Shown in pieces: positions 23,332 to 38,300 of a DNA stretch of 64,000 bases. Source of the stretch: Anadara kagoshimensis (lineage: Eukaryota; Mollusca; Bivalvia; Arcoida; Arcidae); contig CM037864.1 in assembly GCA_021292105.1 (NCBI GenBank), positions 8,174,635-8,238,634 on the forward strand, in the 5' to 3' direction. The position numbers and the translations under genes were made by a program. The notes under the pieces are model-generated. The model did not search any database, was not told the DNA's origin, and saw nothing but the letters and a program-made list of their open reading frames with translations. Position 1 is the stretch's first letter. The number at the start of each line of letters is the position of its first letter.

Positions 23332-26300
23332 GGAATATATATTGATATGTTTAAAAGTAACACAAGGATCCTTTACGGTGAAATTCTACCAAAGCTACTC
23401 ACATAAATCTTAATTCATACATTTGAAATGTCAGGCAGTAAACTTGATAAATGGGAAAGTGACGACGATTTTAGTATTATCCTATCAAATGTTAGAGTTA
23501 TGATTTGAACTAAGATGCAGTAGACCACTTCAGATTCATGTCTAAATTATCAACATGTGCAGTTTATAGTGCATAAAAATCGGCTTGTCGTTAGCACCAT
23601 GGCTTTACTGCAGTGCAATGACTTCATACAGATATGATTTGAACTAAGGTGCCAGCAAAGTACTTGCGATTCGTGTCTAGGTTATCAAAATGTAAGATTT
23701 TATAGTTCAGCAAAATCGGCTTGCGTTTAGCACCATTATTTTATACTGTATTGCGATAAGTTAATTAGACACTACTTTAATTCTTATAACCAAGAGCTAT
23801 AAGCCGAGATTTTTCCGAACAGAAAACCCAATTGTTCTTGAAAAGCGAAAGATCTGCCCAATAAAGGATTCGGAGTTGATCACTGGCACTCTGTTCTGTA
23901 AGCCTCCAAAATATTTGTTTAAAACCCATAATACAACAATATTAACGGATTTCCTAAATTTAGCTTATTCAACTTTTTTTCACTTTTCAACTTCAAGTTT
24001 AGATATTTCATTTTTCCATTTTCAAAATTCAACATTTTTTTATTTTTTGAAGAAGAAAATTTATGTCTTATAGTACGACACGAAAATTTAAAATTCTTTA
24101 CGGTAAAATTCTACCAAACCTTTCCTCATAAATCTTTATTTGTATATTTGAAATGTCAGCCAGTAAAATTGATAAATGGGAAAGTGATAACGATTTTAGT
24201 ATACTTCTATCAAATGTTACAGATAGGATTTGAACTAGGTTGCAGTAGACCACTTCAGATTCATGTCTAGATTATCAATAAATACAGTTTTATATTTTAA
24301 CAAATTCGGCTTGCCTTTAGCACCACGATTTTATACTGCAGTGCAATAAATTCATAAAACAATACTTATAACCAAAAGATTTATAAGCAAATAGTCTTTG
24401 GAAAACAAAATAGGACTCGAACCTAGGCTTTGAGTGGTACTCTGTTCTGTTAGCCTAGGCTTATCAAGGCCCTCAACAAAGTTTTATGGCCGTCATCACA
24501 GTACTGTTGATAAGTTTGATGTCTCTGTGTCCAGGATTGCCTTGGATATATTTGACGTCTAATAGTTCCATGTTCCTTTCACACAATTTTGATTACACAC
24601 GTGGCGGATGTAGCTAGCTTAACAGGAGGTGCTTACCCTTCCAGAGCACCCGGCCTCACTTCCCTGGTGGAAGTTCACGTGTCTAACCTAACTTGTCAGT
24701 TCCAAAGGTTTTGCTTTGCTTCTGGATTGTGATTCGGAAATGGATTAGTATGTTTGTTTTTTATCTTTATAACACTCGACTATCGAAGTATTAAGTTCAA
24801 CTTCTCCAACTTTAATTTTATGTCATGTTTAATTCCAACATTTTGTTTTGTCAATTTCCTGGTTTTTCTTGCTGAAACAAAACGGGTTTTTTATTTTAAA
24901 GAAAATAAATGACACAATAAAATGAAACTTTATCTTTTCATCTTCGAAGAAAACGTGGTTGTTTTATTTATACGTTATATAGCAGTGTCAAAGAAAATTA
25001 AATGTATTTTTAATTTTTGAATCAAAATGGATAATACATTAATAATAAAAAACAAACATACTTATCCATGTCCGAATCACAATCCAGAAGCAAAGTGAAA
25101 ACTTTGGAACTGACAAGTTAGGTTAGACACGTTAACTTCCACTAGGGAAGTGGGGCCGGGTGCTTCGGAAGGGTAAGCACCTCCTGTTTAGCTAGCTACA
25201 ACCGCCACGTGTAATAATAAATTAATAAATTGTAAAAGTTATACAAGGATTTTTCAAAGCACAACTCTATCAAATCTACTTACATATATTTGAAATGCCA
25301 GCCAGTAAACTTGATAAATGGGAAAGTGTTAACGATTTTAGTATAATTCTATCAAATGTTATAGATATGATTTGAACTAAGGTGCGGTAGACCACTTCAG
25401 ATTCATGTCTAGATTATCAATACGTACAATTTTAAAGCACGTTTTGTCCTGAGAAACATGATTTTATACTGCGATGAAATGAAAAGACGATACTATTAAC
25501 AATATTTATAAGCAGAGATTTGTAAAATGAAAAAAAATATTCCTTGACATACAAAAGATCTGCGCCAAAAGCGAACTCGAACCCAGGTGTTGAGTGGCAC
25601 TCTTCTCTGTTAGACTTTAAATAGGAACGTGATAACGATTGTAGTATAATTCTATCAGATTTGAACTAAGGTGCAGTAGAGCACTTCAGATTCATGTCTA
25701 TTATCAAAAAGTACATCTATTTCAAATTTTATTTCTTTTCTTACATTCATACAGTACTGATCTGCCCAAAAATAAACGCTTTGTCGGACGACAAAAACAA
25801 TTTTAAGTTTTCTCAGCGATCACAACCGCGTCTCTAGTTAAAATCTGAAAATTTTAAAAACAATGGTATACTACTTCTGCCTCATGCAAATTATTTTCTT
25901 GTTAAATTTGGTTAACTATATTATTTTTCAATTCCTTGAAAAACATTGGTCCAAGCACTTGAGGAATTGTATTCCGAAACGATCGTCTAGTGCTGTAAAA
26001 TTAACATTTGTATAGCATTGAATTCAATTAAACGGGTATCTTCTTGATAACCAACGGACGGTTGTTTGCCAAATAGTCTTGGTTGTAGAACGTTCTTGAC
26101 TCTCCAGCTTTGTGTTAATTTTTTTTTTTTTTGACAGACCTGTATTTTACATCACTGTATATACATTTTCTTATCTTAATGATGCACCGACATTGATCTA
26201 CGAGTTATCTAAAGTTCAACATGTTCTGAAGTTCAGCATTTTGAGATGGTGTATTTTCGTTGATTTTACGTATCTTCATCTTAGAAGTATTTTCATTTTG

Positions 26301-29300
26301 ATAGTTTCAAGGTTTTGAATCAGGATTGTGATTTAGACATGGATGGTTGTGTTTGTTCTTGATTTATTTTTGTTTTTATTTATCTTAATGTTGGGAGTAA
26401 CTTCATCACATTTTCTAATCTCTTCAAGATTTTTGGGAGTTTTTGAGGTTTTTGAATTCTGTATGTGGTTTAGAGATTGGCCGTTGTGTTTGTTTTTGAT
26501 TTATTCAAGGACTACTTTATCTTGATGTTTAGTTTAATTGGTTAGGATGCACAGAAACTAGGGTAAACCTCTGTCAGGGGAACCTAGATTTATTATTAGT
26601 AGATCAGACTCTTTTGAATGTTTATAAAGCAATGCATTCAAAAGTATCACATAGCTATATCGAACAAAAGGAGTAATAGAAAAGTTTCGCATAAGGTTAC
26701 CGATTATTTGCACGCGGTCAAAATGAAGTTGGTACTGTACCATTGGCCCATTCTTAAACAGATGCATTTTGCATGAAAAACAAGGAGTTAATTTAGCTAT
26801 TTTTTGAAAAATAAATCTTATAATTTATATGGCTTTCTGACACATTTAATACGTGGTAGGGGTAACTGGCTAACTAAACCAGAGCAGCTTACCTTTCCGA
26901 GCACCCGGTCTCACTTCCCTGGTGGAAGTTAACGTGTTGGACTTTTACTTTACTTTAGGATTCTGATTTGGACATGAATTGTTGTTTTTTTTATTTCTAT
27001 TTTATTTATTTGTTTTTTATTTTTTTTTTTTTTTTTTTTTTATTTTTTTTTTTTTTGACGTGTGATTGTATAATCAATTTTAATTATTGAATCATTGTCC
27101 ATAAATACTGTTAGTGTAATTATTTAGGACGGATCAATTAATACGTGGTCAACGTGATAATTTGGTTCACAAAATCCCAGATGAGTACGAAGAAGATAGC
27201 AAGATTTTACAGCTTGGAGTTTTAACTGTAACGATTATATCTAGAGTAGTAGTAATTAACAGATTGGAATTTTAACGTTAACGAACAGATTAACAGAATT
27301 TAATAGTTTGAAATTTTAACGTTAATAAACAAAGTAACAGTATTTAACAGATAGTAATGTTAACGGTGACGAATAAAATGTCGGTTCGGTAATTAACAGA
27401 TTATATTTTTAACTGAAACGAACACAGTAGTAATATGTTACAAAATACGATTTTAACTGTAACAAACCGGCATTTTCGTTGCAAAGTACCCTATGGAATG
27501 GAGCTTAACACGTGATAAATTAAATTAAATCTTTAAATGATGAATAACTGTTTCAGTATTTAACAGAATGGGAATTTAATGAAAACGAACAAATGATATT
27601 CATTGATGTCAAGTAACACATAAAGAGTGTTTAAAGACATAACAAAACCAATTAAAATTCTTTAATTGATAAATAGAACGCTTCCAACATTTCTTATTCG
27701 ATACAAATGCGTTTATAATGTAGAAAATTAAATTTTAACAAAGCGAGTGTTGGGGTATGTCAATGTGAAGACTTTCATAAATTGTCGAGATAATTTGAAA
27801 TAATTTAGAATTATCTACTTAAAATCTCATTACAAACAGTCCCCTGTGATCAATCCAAAACAAATTATTTTTAAAATGTGCTTGGGGTAGACGTATTTGT
27901 TGGAACGAATTGGGATGTGTAAATTTGATAAAAGCCGACGGAAGTACAACTTCAAAGGTCGATGAATAAGCTGTCTTTTAAAACCCTGAGGTCCATGACG
28001 TAGTGGCCACTGTGGTAGCTCAATTGGTAGAGTACTTGCTCCGTAAGTGGGAGGTCGTGGGTTCGAACCCTAACCGGGTCTGAATCAAGACTTGAAAGTG
28101 GATAATGACTGTTCTTTCGACAAACACTCGGCATAACGAAATGAAAGTCGGATGGAAACTTAAAATAAACGTGGTATCGTGTCACGGTAGGCTTGGCACG
28201 ATAAAAAAAACCCTGCTTTATAATGCCATAAGCGCAACGCACAGGCAAAATTTCTGCACCTTCGCCTATAGCTGGCGATGTCTCGATATAAGTGAAATAT
28301 TCTTGATTGGACGTTAAACACCATTACTGAACTTAACTCCTTGACGTAGAGACATGTTTTAGTATCAGTATTTTACAGAATTTGATTTTCAACGAAAAAA
28401 ACGAAATATCTGAATATTATGTTATGATCTACGATCAAATCAAGGTTCCAGACACTAATTAAAAATTTGGTGATGCGTTAACTAAGTGTGATGTCAAATA
28501 TACACTGTATCGAATTTTCCATTCCAAACGGTTTATCCGCTGTATTTGGTTAATTTCGTTTGAAATGTCAAGGGTAAAAAAAACTGAATCAATCATAATT
28601 AAAATTGTTATGATTTCTTATCATGAAAGAGCTTTGATTTTGAGATGGTGGTCAGATTACAGTCTATTATTTACTAGTTTTTTTCTTAACATCTAAATGT
28701 CTAATTGTTGGACTCAGTGCCCAAAGTGGCCTTTAGTTCGGCAGTCCTAGTTAATCACTCTGTTTAATATTCGTTTTCCTAACATATAAGTGTCGGATTA
28801 TTGACGGTGGCTGGGTGGTAAAAGTGCGGGCTTAAGGACCACAAAGCCTCTCGGTTCGACAAATCCAAATTACAAAAAAATCACTTGTTGAAGGTCGATT
28901 TGCTCTGTCAAGACACCCCGCTTTCTTCCATCATCTCAGAACTGACAACCTAGATATGAGTGGGAAAATATTGACTATCACGTAAAACACTGCTATTCAT
29001 ACATTTAGATTATTGAATCACTGTTTTGTCAAAAAGTCTTATTTTCAAAATGTGCTTGTTAAATTATCATAACAAAGTTGTACATAATTTGAAACGATTA
29101 AAGCATTGCAAAAAGTACTTGAAACACCACAGTGACCACCCGAAGTCATTAGTTCTAATTATGTTTATAATGTCTTGTTTTCTTTATATCTCTTTATTAT
29201 TCTTTGTTATGGCATGTTGTTGGTTGTTTCTGTTATTGACTTGTACATGTACATGTATATTATAATATCAAATAAAAATTCATGAATTACTATCAGACCG

Positions 29301-32300
29301 GGTCTGTTTGTGACAGTGAATAACGCGGACCTGTTGCGCATATGACGTAAAACGTCACCAAGGACATCACTTCCGATGTAAACATCGTCAATTTCGCCAT
29401 GTAAAATCCCCATAGCGCCAATATTTTCCTTTCTACAGAAATACTTTATGACAGTTGCGGATGCGCATACAGATTTTCAGTCACGACTAGGCACACGTAA
29501 ATCAATATTATCAATTTTTATTTAGATTTATTTGATTTTCTATGGAAAAAATGCGTAATTCACTGTCACAAAAAAAAACGGATTTGAACCTAGGTCACGC
29601 ATTAGGTCTGTGACAGAACATCTGGATTTCCAAAACTAAGTATTTTGAAAAAGATAGTGTAAATTTGTGATAGAATCTTACTCTGTAATCATCAGCCCAC
29701 TTCGAACATATACTATTTGATTGTTTTAATTATTGGTCTGTACCAATTGCTCTTGAAACAATTGCATATCGATCTAGGATCTGCAGCATGCCGTCTTCAG
29801 ATAATCCGATTGATTTATCAATTCATTTAGCTGTCTGATCCATCTCTAAGATACCACTGACTTTTCTGTATATCCGCTGTTTGCTGCCTCTAATACTTTT
29901 TGACATTTTAAGATACCGTCAATGGCAAAATCTCTCTATCTCTCTGTTAGACGTCCTGAAGTTTTATGACCTCGAGATATCCAGATTAAATGCTATCTGC
30001 TTTCCATTACAAATAGCACTGTATTTTATGTGAAGACGTCTGGTTATGTCGGTTTAGCGCTGGACGTTTACTAAAAGATTGCAGTTCACCAAATGAGACT
30101 TGACGTCCAGATAAAAGGGTTGTCAGTTCAAAACCTGTGAGGACATGTAGTGACCTTATGATAATATATTTCATTTACATTTCTTCTGACATACCCGGAG
30201 TTGGAAAATAATTGGAGTCTCTAAAATTGTTTTTGGTGAACTGCAATCTACAACTGGTCCCGACTTCATACTTACTTGAAATGTGCTTATACCCACTTTC
30301 AAACAGAGCCAAATCAGGGCTACTAGTGATTTAACTGACAAAAACGCGACATTGGTTTTTTTTTCTCATAACGGGAAAAAACGTAGAAAACAAGCAATGA
30401 ATCTATGACCTTATTATTTATTGCTTTATGCCACTTTCAATCTTGAATATTTTCCACTTTATATATCTACACAGCTTGTCATTTATGTCTCTATCAGATA
30501 ACGTGACTATTTCTACATATCAAACAAATATATAGAAGAAAGTCTCCTAGAAAATGAAGTATTTCTGTTTCTTTTTCTTCTTTGCATTATGTAGACAATT
30601 GCGGTAGCTTAGTTGGTAGAGTGCTCGCTCCGTAAGTGGGAGACCGTGGGTTCGATCCCCGGCCGGGTCTGACCGAAGACTTGAAAGTGGGTAGTGACTG
30701 TTCCTCGCCAAGCACTCGGCATCATGATACGAAGGTCCCGTGACACGGTTGGCTTGGCACGATAAAGAACCCTGCTGTAAAATGCCATCAGCGCAACGCA
30801 CATGCAAAGTTTTTGTACCTTCGCCTATTGCTGGCGACACCTCGATATCAGTGAAATATTATTGACCGGGACGTTAATCACCATTACTCAACTTAACTCT
30901 TGGGATTAGTTTCTTTTTAAGAAAAACCTGTTGTGTGCAGAAGAAAATTATCAGAATTTTGTAAATTCACTATTGAATATAAATATATAAGATTACCAGA
31001 CAACTTTATCCGAGACATTTTTGTTACGTTGCAGTGATTGAAAGTGTCATATACCACTTTTTAATTGGTTTTTATGATTAAATTCATAATGTGATATAAC
31101 TTTCTAAACATTATTCCCTGAGGGAAAATCCATTTCCAAATGACAATATGAAATAACCTTTCACTTTCTTTGAAATGGAGGTGAAAGTGAAAGGAACAAT
31201 GTAGTAGATTTCTAAATTAAGTGTCTTAATAAAGGGTGTAAAACCGAAATGTTGACCAAGAGCTAATTTTTTATTGTCATTTCATAATGTGGTATATGAC
31301 AGATTTATTTTTGAGAATTGGTATAACGATTTACCGGATATTTTCGAAAGAAAAAAATATTTGGAACATCTACATGAATATCCAGTTACATTGTACAGAG
31401 TACATGTTTGGTGGTTGTTTGAACAATACGTTAAGTTATTGTTAAGGTTTTAAGTTTTTTATTACAAATTACAAATTTGAGGTCCCCAATTTGTCATTAA
31501 CAAAAAATCAAAAACAAACATACTAATCCATGTCCTAATCACAACCCAGAAGCAAAGTAAAAACTTTGGAACTGACAAGTTAGGTTAGAAACGTGAACTT
31601 CCACCAGGGAAGTGATACCGGGAGCTCCGGAAGGGTAAATTATTTCATTTATGCTGATCTTAGAATAACCATCATGTCATTTTGTTGAATGGATTCCCTA
31701 TGTTTTGCACGCAAAGTTAGTTTGGTCATGTTCTCGTTTACACTTTGACTTAAACTGATGGTCATCATTTGGGATAACGGTCGTAAAATGTATCAAGTGA
31801 TGAACGAATGATTTTAAAAGGTTCTCATGATGCATGTATTTTTCTCACAGAACCGAGACATCAAAGTCCATTTCCTGATGTATATCTGCTTGCTATCACG
31901 TGTTTCTGGATGCCAAATTATAAACAAACACGGATATTGATTCAAAGCTCTTGTTATCAATGTCCATTTGGGTAACTAGGACTCATTATCTAAGCTTGAA
32001 TAGCACAACAACCGTAGTTTCGTATCAGAGAAACAAGAGTTTGATATTATCGATAAAATAATTTTTTCCTCACAACAGCTACATCATTTTAGGCCCTTAA
32101 AGTAATTACCACTAATGATTGATGTTTTACCGGCGTGGCTGTTACGGTAGATTTTTTTTGTAAGTAAAATCTCAAATTGCTCGGAAAGATTAATATCCAA
32201 TTCACAGACACTTGTTTCAGTAGTTACTTTACCAATACATACAGTATAGACCTGCCGAAAGTTTAACAGTAAGCTAACGTATTGGTGGAGAATCGACATC

Positions 32301-35300
32301 TCGACCTTTTTATATCGCCAGCTTATCTACGATACAGGCCTGTCGAAAGTTAAACAATTAGAGCCGAATCGGCAGCTATCTCTGCCTCTCCTTAGCTATA
32401 TATTAACAGCTTTTCTGCTGTTGCTCTATATATATCTCACCACTTTGCGGCCAATAGTTATCCATATCTCGACATCCGAACGTCAGCTCCTTTTCCCTAG
32501 CTTAGTGTTAAACTTTTCGATAGGTCTGTGCTGGATGTCTCTGCAGTTTTTCAGTCACTCACTACACTCGGCTTCCTTAGGTCAGTGTTAAAGTTTCATC
32601 AAGTCTGAACTGTATATTGGTACTATTTCTGATAAAACTCTATTCTGTCAGTGCAGTTTTTCGTTCGCTTACTATTATTATCTCGGTTACTCGTCAGGCG
32701 ACCTTCGACTCCTTTCCTTTAGTCAGTGTTAAACTTTCGACAGGTCTGAACTGCATATTGGTAATATACATCTATTTCTGATAAAACACAATTCTGTCAG
32801 TGCAGCTTTAAATTTAGTTCACTGTATATTATTGTCTTGGTCACTCGGTAGCCGAGCTCTGGCTCCTTTTCCTAAGTTTAGTGTTAAACTTTCAACAGGT
32901 CTGTACTGAATGTCTCTGCGGCTTTGCAGTCCCTAACTACATATGTTGCTGTCACTCGACAGCCAAACTTCAGCTCCTTAGATCAGTGTTAAATATTGTC
33001 AGGTCTTTACTGTTAAATGTATATCGGTACTATACATCTATTTCTGATGAAACACTGCTCTGTCGGTGCAGCTTTTTGTTCCCTAGCTACACATGTTGCT
33101 GTCATTCGGCAGTCGAGCTTCAGATCCTTACCTTAGCTCAGTGTTAAACTTTCGACAGGTCTGTACTGTATGTCTCTGCAGTTGTTCGGTCACTAGCTAC
33201 ACATGTCGCGGTCACTCGGCAGCCGAGTTTCAGATCCTTACCTTAGCTCAGTGTTAAATTTTCGACAGGTCTGTACTGTATGTCTCTGCAGCTGTTCGGT
33301 CACTAGCTACACATGTCGCTGTCACTCGGCAGTCGAGCTTCGGATCCTTTTCCTTAGCTCAGTGTTAAACTTTCGACAGGTCTGTACTGTATGTCTCTGC
33401 AGCTGTTCGGTCACTAGCTACACATGTCGCGGTCACTCGGCAGTCGAGCTTCGGCTCCTTTTCTTGGTTCAGTGTTAAATATTCGTCAAGTCTGTACTGT
33501 ACTGTCAAACCCGCCATAAATGTCACCTCTATATAAGGGTCACTTGCTTATAAAGGTCAGAATATACATGTGTATGTATCAATTGTTCTTTTTTCATATT
33601 ATTTGAACCTACCCATTAAGGCCTCTTTTACTGGTTCCCTCGGGTGTCCTTTATAGATAGGTTTGGCTGTATATACTTACTATTCATCAATTTCTGATAA
33701 AACACTATTCTGTCGGTTCAGCTTTAAATTTCGTTCACTGGTTAGTGTTTTCTCGGTCACTCAGCAGCCGAGTTTCGACTCAATCCTTAGCTCAGTGTTA
33801 AACTTTCGACAGGTCTGTATTGTATGTCTAAGCAGCATTTCGGCCACTAGCTACACATGTCGCGGTCACTCGGCAGCCGAACCTCGGATTGCTTCCCAAG
33901 TTCAGTGTTAAACTTTCGACAGGTCTGTATTGTATGTCACTGCAGCTGTTCGGTCACTAGCTACAAATGTCGCTGTCACTCGGCAGTCGAGCTTCGGATT
34001 GTTTCCCCAGTTCATAGTTTAACTTTCGTCAGGTCTGTACTCTATGTATGGATGGATCTGATTAAACACCATTCACAGACAGTAGTTACAATTGTTTTCA
34101 GAGGAATGCTGTTGTAACTAATATAAATTGTGCCGTTTTATATATAATTTGTATATTGTTAATATAGCCTGAATGAATTATTTATATTACTTCCAAATCT
34201 AAAGATTTTTATATGTAATGGGAAATATGCGTACATATGCGTGAAATATGCATGCGTTAAGTTTAACCACTTTGCCTCCAATACCATAAATGAACGCGCG
34301 AGTATGTGAAAGATGACATAGTTTAAAAGAAATATGCTATTTTCTTAATGTTCTGATGTTCCATCCTAAAATGAAACGCCTCTGTGCCATCATTTTTGCA
34401 GTGCGCTCAGGACAAGGTGCGGGTTTTTTTTTTTTTGGCACATCACACTTACTTGTACACTAACATGGGACATTCGTTTAAATGTCTCTTATGAATGACC
34501 CGTCAAGCTGACCAGTGTTTGGCAAAAGACCAGTCACTCGCTATTTCAAAGTCTTGTTTAGACCCCGATTTTCTTAATCTGAGGTGACTGCAGTGGTTAA
34601 TATTTGTGAAAGGTGTTTATGAAAAAGTACCGACTTATTCTATACTTCTATCTTGGTTTCTCTTAATACTCTCAAGTACATGGTTTCAATATTTCACTTA
34701 ACATCACGTACGAGACAACCTCATATGCTTTAGAACAGTAACAGATGGAGATTCTATCGAATTGATGAGTAAAGTGAAGCGATTGTGATAGATAACCAAT
34801 GTACAATGTACGCTATCTTGTACAAATAGAGAAATTACACATCCAAATTACTCGTCTAATGGACATTGGTTGTACGGATCAGACAAAAATGAGTATAAAA
34901 TTTTATCAATAAAAGCTTCGTGCTTTAGTCCCATCGATGTTTCGTGTGTTGAATTTGTAGACAATTAACTTTGCTCAAAGTGTGTCACACACACACGTAA
35001 TTAAAATCTATAAAATTTCAGATTCCATATGCGTTAAAAAATTACAAAAGTTTTCATATTAACCCCAGAAACTTAGTTTGAGGGGTATATAGAAATTACC
35101 TTGTTTCTTCGTCTATCTATCTGTCTATCTGTCTGTCTGTCTGTCAATAAATCTGTTTATCCCGCTTGTCCGTATAAAATTGTGTCCTGACCATAACTTT
35201 CAAATCTATTAAATGGATTTGAATACAGTTTTGAACAAATACAAACCAACATAAAACGCTTACAGTGACAATTTTAATTTTGGTGTCCAAATTCCGTGTC

Positions 35301-38300
35301 CGCTCCTTGACTTCCCCATCGATAGATAGCTGATGTACCACGAATGCTATCTTGTTCAGGTGAGATATTACGTATAGGAATGTCTCTTCAAATGGACATT
35401 GGTTGTAGGGATCAGACAAAAAAAGCATAAAATGTTATCAATGAAAGCTTCGTGCTTCAGTCTCCTCGATGTCTCGCGTGTTGAATTTGCAGATAATAAC
35501 CTTTGCTCGATATGTTTCACAAACACACGCGCGCGCTTAATCAAAAGACTAGTCTCATCAAAATTTCAAAGATGCCATATGCGTTTAAAAATTGAAAGGC
35601 ATTTTATTTTAACCCTGCAAACACAGTTTGAGGGGGTACACAGGAACCACAGTGTTTTTTCTATTTGTTCGTCCGTCTTTCAGTCCTTCTACCCTATCTG
35701 CCCTTGTAAGATTGTCGGCTCCGTAACTTTCACATTTATGGATGGATTGTTATCCAACTTGGAACAAATAGCAACATGAAACGACGTGTTGGAGGTCAAA
35801 ATTTATTTCGGTGTCCAAATGTCGTATTCACTTCATAACTTCACATCTATGAATGTATTTTCAATATAAAGTCAAAATGTCAAAATGTCAACATAGCAGC
35901 ATGCTATAGGCGAAGGTGCAGAAATTTTCCCTGCGTGTTGCTTTGATGGCATTATACAGCAGCGTTCTTTATCGTGTCACGCTTCCCTTGACACGAGACA
36001 TCGTTTATTTCAAGTTCCAATCCTAAAGAATCGTGACATTCATTTCGTGATGCCGAGTTTTTAGCAAAAGAACAGTCAATACCCAGTTTCAAGTCTTGGG
36101 CCAGACCCGGTCGGGGTTTGAACTCACTACCTTCTTCTTCTTATGAGAAATAATACCAGTTACTTTTTCTGTGTCAAGTACTTTTATCACTTCGGTCCAC
36201 TTTTTGACCTAGCAATCATCCAGACAGTCTTTTTTCTCAAGATGTAAAAGCTACAATGTAAATCAAACTCAAGTACTGATATTTTAGACAAACAAGTTAG
36301 ATATTTACCGAATAATAATTTATATTTTACAACCTTGTTGTAAATACAGTACAGACCTGTCGAAAGTTTACCACTAAGCTAAGGAATTGATGCTGAATTA
36401 GCAGCGTTTCTCGACTCTTCGTTACCAATATGTGATAGATTTTCGGCTACCGCTGGGCGCATAACATTTGAGCGAATACATGTATTAAAAAACTCATGGT
36501 GGACATTTGAGTGACGACTTTAGTGGACATTTGAGCGACAGATTTTAAACATGGCATGTATTTTATGATGAACATTTGAGCGACAGCTTAAATCTACTTT
36601 CTGCTACAGTATGAAGGGTAGAGAGAGAAAAGGCTGAATTGCTATATGTCAGCTTTTTGGTCACTATACACCCATATTTTTGCTAGCTACTCGAGAGCCG
36701 AGTTTTGGCACATTTTTGTTAGCTTTTGACATGTACTATATACATGCACTGCAGAAACACAATCATTTCAAAATCTGCCAATATTTCATTGATATAGTTC
36801 ATAATGATAATTTTTAGATAATAATGATAAATTTCTATGATTTATTATTTTACAGTAGGATAATAAATAATGAACATGACAAAAACGTTACGATTTATAA
36901 ACACAGACCGATATTACAAAATCAGGCTGATGCGGAAGTAATAAAGATGACATTAATAGTGCATTCTTGTTCACGTTTTTTTTTCTTTAAAACTATTTTT
37001 ATAGACTCATGCTTAATTATGGGAGAGTCGTGCCAGGGTTTGGACCCGTGGTTTCACGCTCTTAAAACATAATAGTTGTTTATGTTTTCTTCATAAAGAA
37101 ATCTGTATGATTAATTGGATGGTGTTCAACGTCGCATCACTGAGATATTCGCGATAAGACAGTTTTTCTAAAAAACTCTTAACACCAAAGCCCATGTAGT
37201 ACGTGAGTAAATTTAGTGCTAATACTATCGATTTTAGTTTAATAACTGATATTACAAAATCAGGCTTACAAGGAAGTCGTAAATGTGACTTTAATGGTGC
37301 ATTGTGGGTATATTTGTAGTTATTTTGTTGGTTGCGCCCAGAACCTTGAAAAATCACCATTTGTGACGTGTGTCTGAATCAAGGCTGTTGGTTTTGCTCA
37401 ATTCATATTGCATGCATGATATATCCTTGAGGAAGATATTCTCTGTCCAGTAAGCTGATAAACAAATTACGCATGAGCAGAAATACAGGGAGATAACTCT
37501 CTGATAGACTGGTGTCCCATCAAAGATGGATCGTCTTATATTCTTAGTCGCTAGACACCATTGAAACGGAAATATATACTGTCTTAAAGTACTCATAGTG
37601 TCGTAGGTTCTGTGTTCCATTATGCAGCGATTTGGACATATTATATTGACTATAAAGTGTAATTGTGTCCCCAGATTCCTAAGACAAAATCGATTAACTA
37701 CCGAAGATTAGCACATGATACATCTATATTAGTGAATTGTTATCGATATCCAGACTAAGACAGAAGTTTGCTGTACAAATACGCCAAAATAAAGATCAAT
37801 GTTTATAATATAAACGAAAGCATTTAGCGGTTTCTTGGAAACTACGGAAGCTCCTAATGACCAATGATAATTAAAAACATGTGTTTGAAAACTATGAATG
37901 CCCTTAATGGCCAACTATGTTGAATGATGAACGAAAACTACGGAAGCCCTTTGTGGTCAGTAATTAGAAATTTAATAATTCATTGGTTTCTTGAAAACTA
38001 CGGAAGTCCTTAACGGCAAAGGGTAATAAATAATAGGTTTTGCGGAAGCTCTTAATGGCTAATGATAATAAAATTTGGTTTGAAAACTACGGAAGCTCTT
38101 TTTGGACATTGATTAGAAATAAAATAATTCAGATTTCCTGAAATATGTTCCATTATTATGGTCAATGATCAGTAATAGAATAATTCATGGGTTTCTTGAA
38201 AACTACGGAAACCCTTTATTGCCACTGGTTATAAATAGAAAAAAACATGGGTTTCATGTTTTCCCAATATTATGGTCAATGATTATAAATAAAACAGTTC

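Larger units (their letters stand above)
20400..25720. repeat. Tandem array of about 0.8-kb units, six to seven copies
   Basis: The landmark 'cactctgttctgtaagcttccaaaatattta' or variants lies at 20524, 21437, 22221, 23073, 23887, 24438 and 25599, giving steps of 913, 784, 852, 814, 551 and about 1160. Between landmarks the order 'acacaaggatcctt', 'gataaatgggaaagtgataacgatt', 'gatttgaactaaggtg', 'accacttcagattc' and 'agcaccatgattttatact' is kept. The central copies (21437-23070) are the most alike. Several blocks resemble degenerate antisense tRNA-type B boxes ('ggattcgaa', 'gatttgaactaag', 'gactcgaacctagg'). There is no coding content. Confidence 0.85.

Noticed and set aside
28015-28085. tRNA gene
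   Set aside because: A and B boxes are present but the cloverleaf is not clean. The same head is attached to the same body at 30598, so it is a SINE promoter. The same reasoning applies to 30600-30668 and 54176-54245.
32881-34117. Series of + strand frames with a repeated VLNFRQVCTVCL peptide
   Set aside because: They are translations of the 110-bp MITE-derived satellite. The frame changes between units, and the peptide is not conserved beyond what the DNA repeat imposes.
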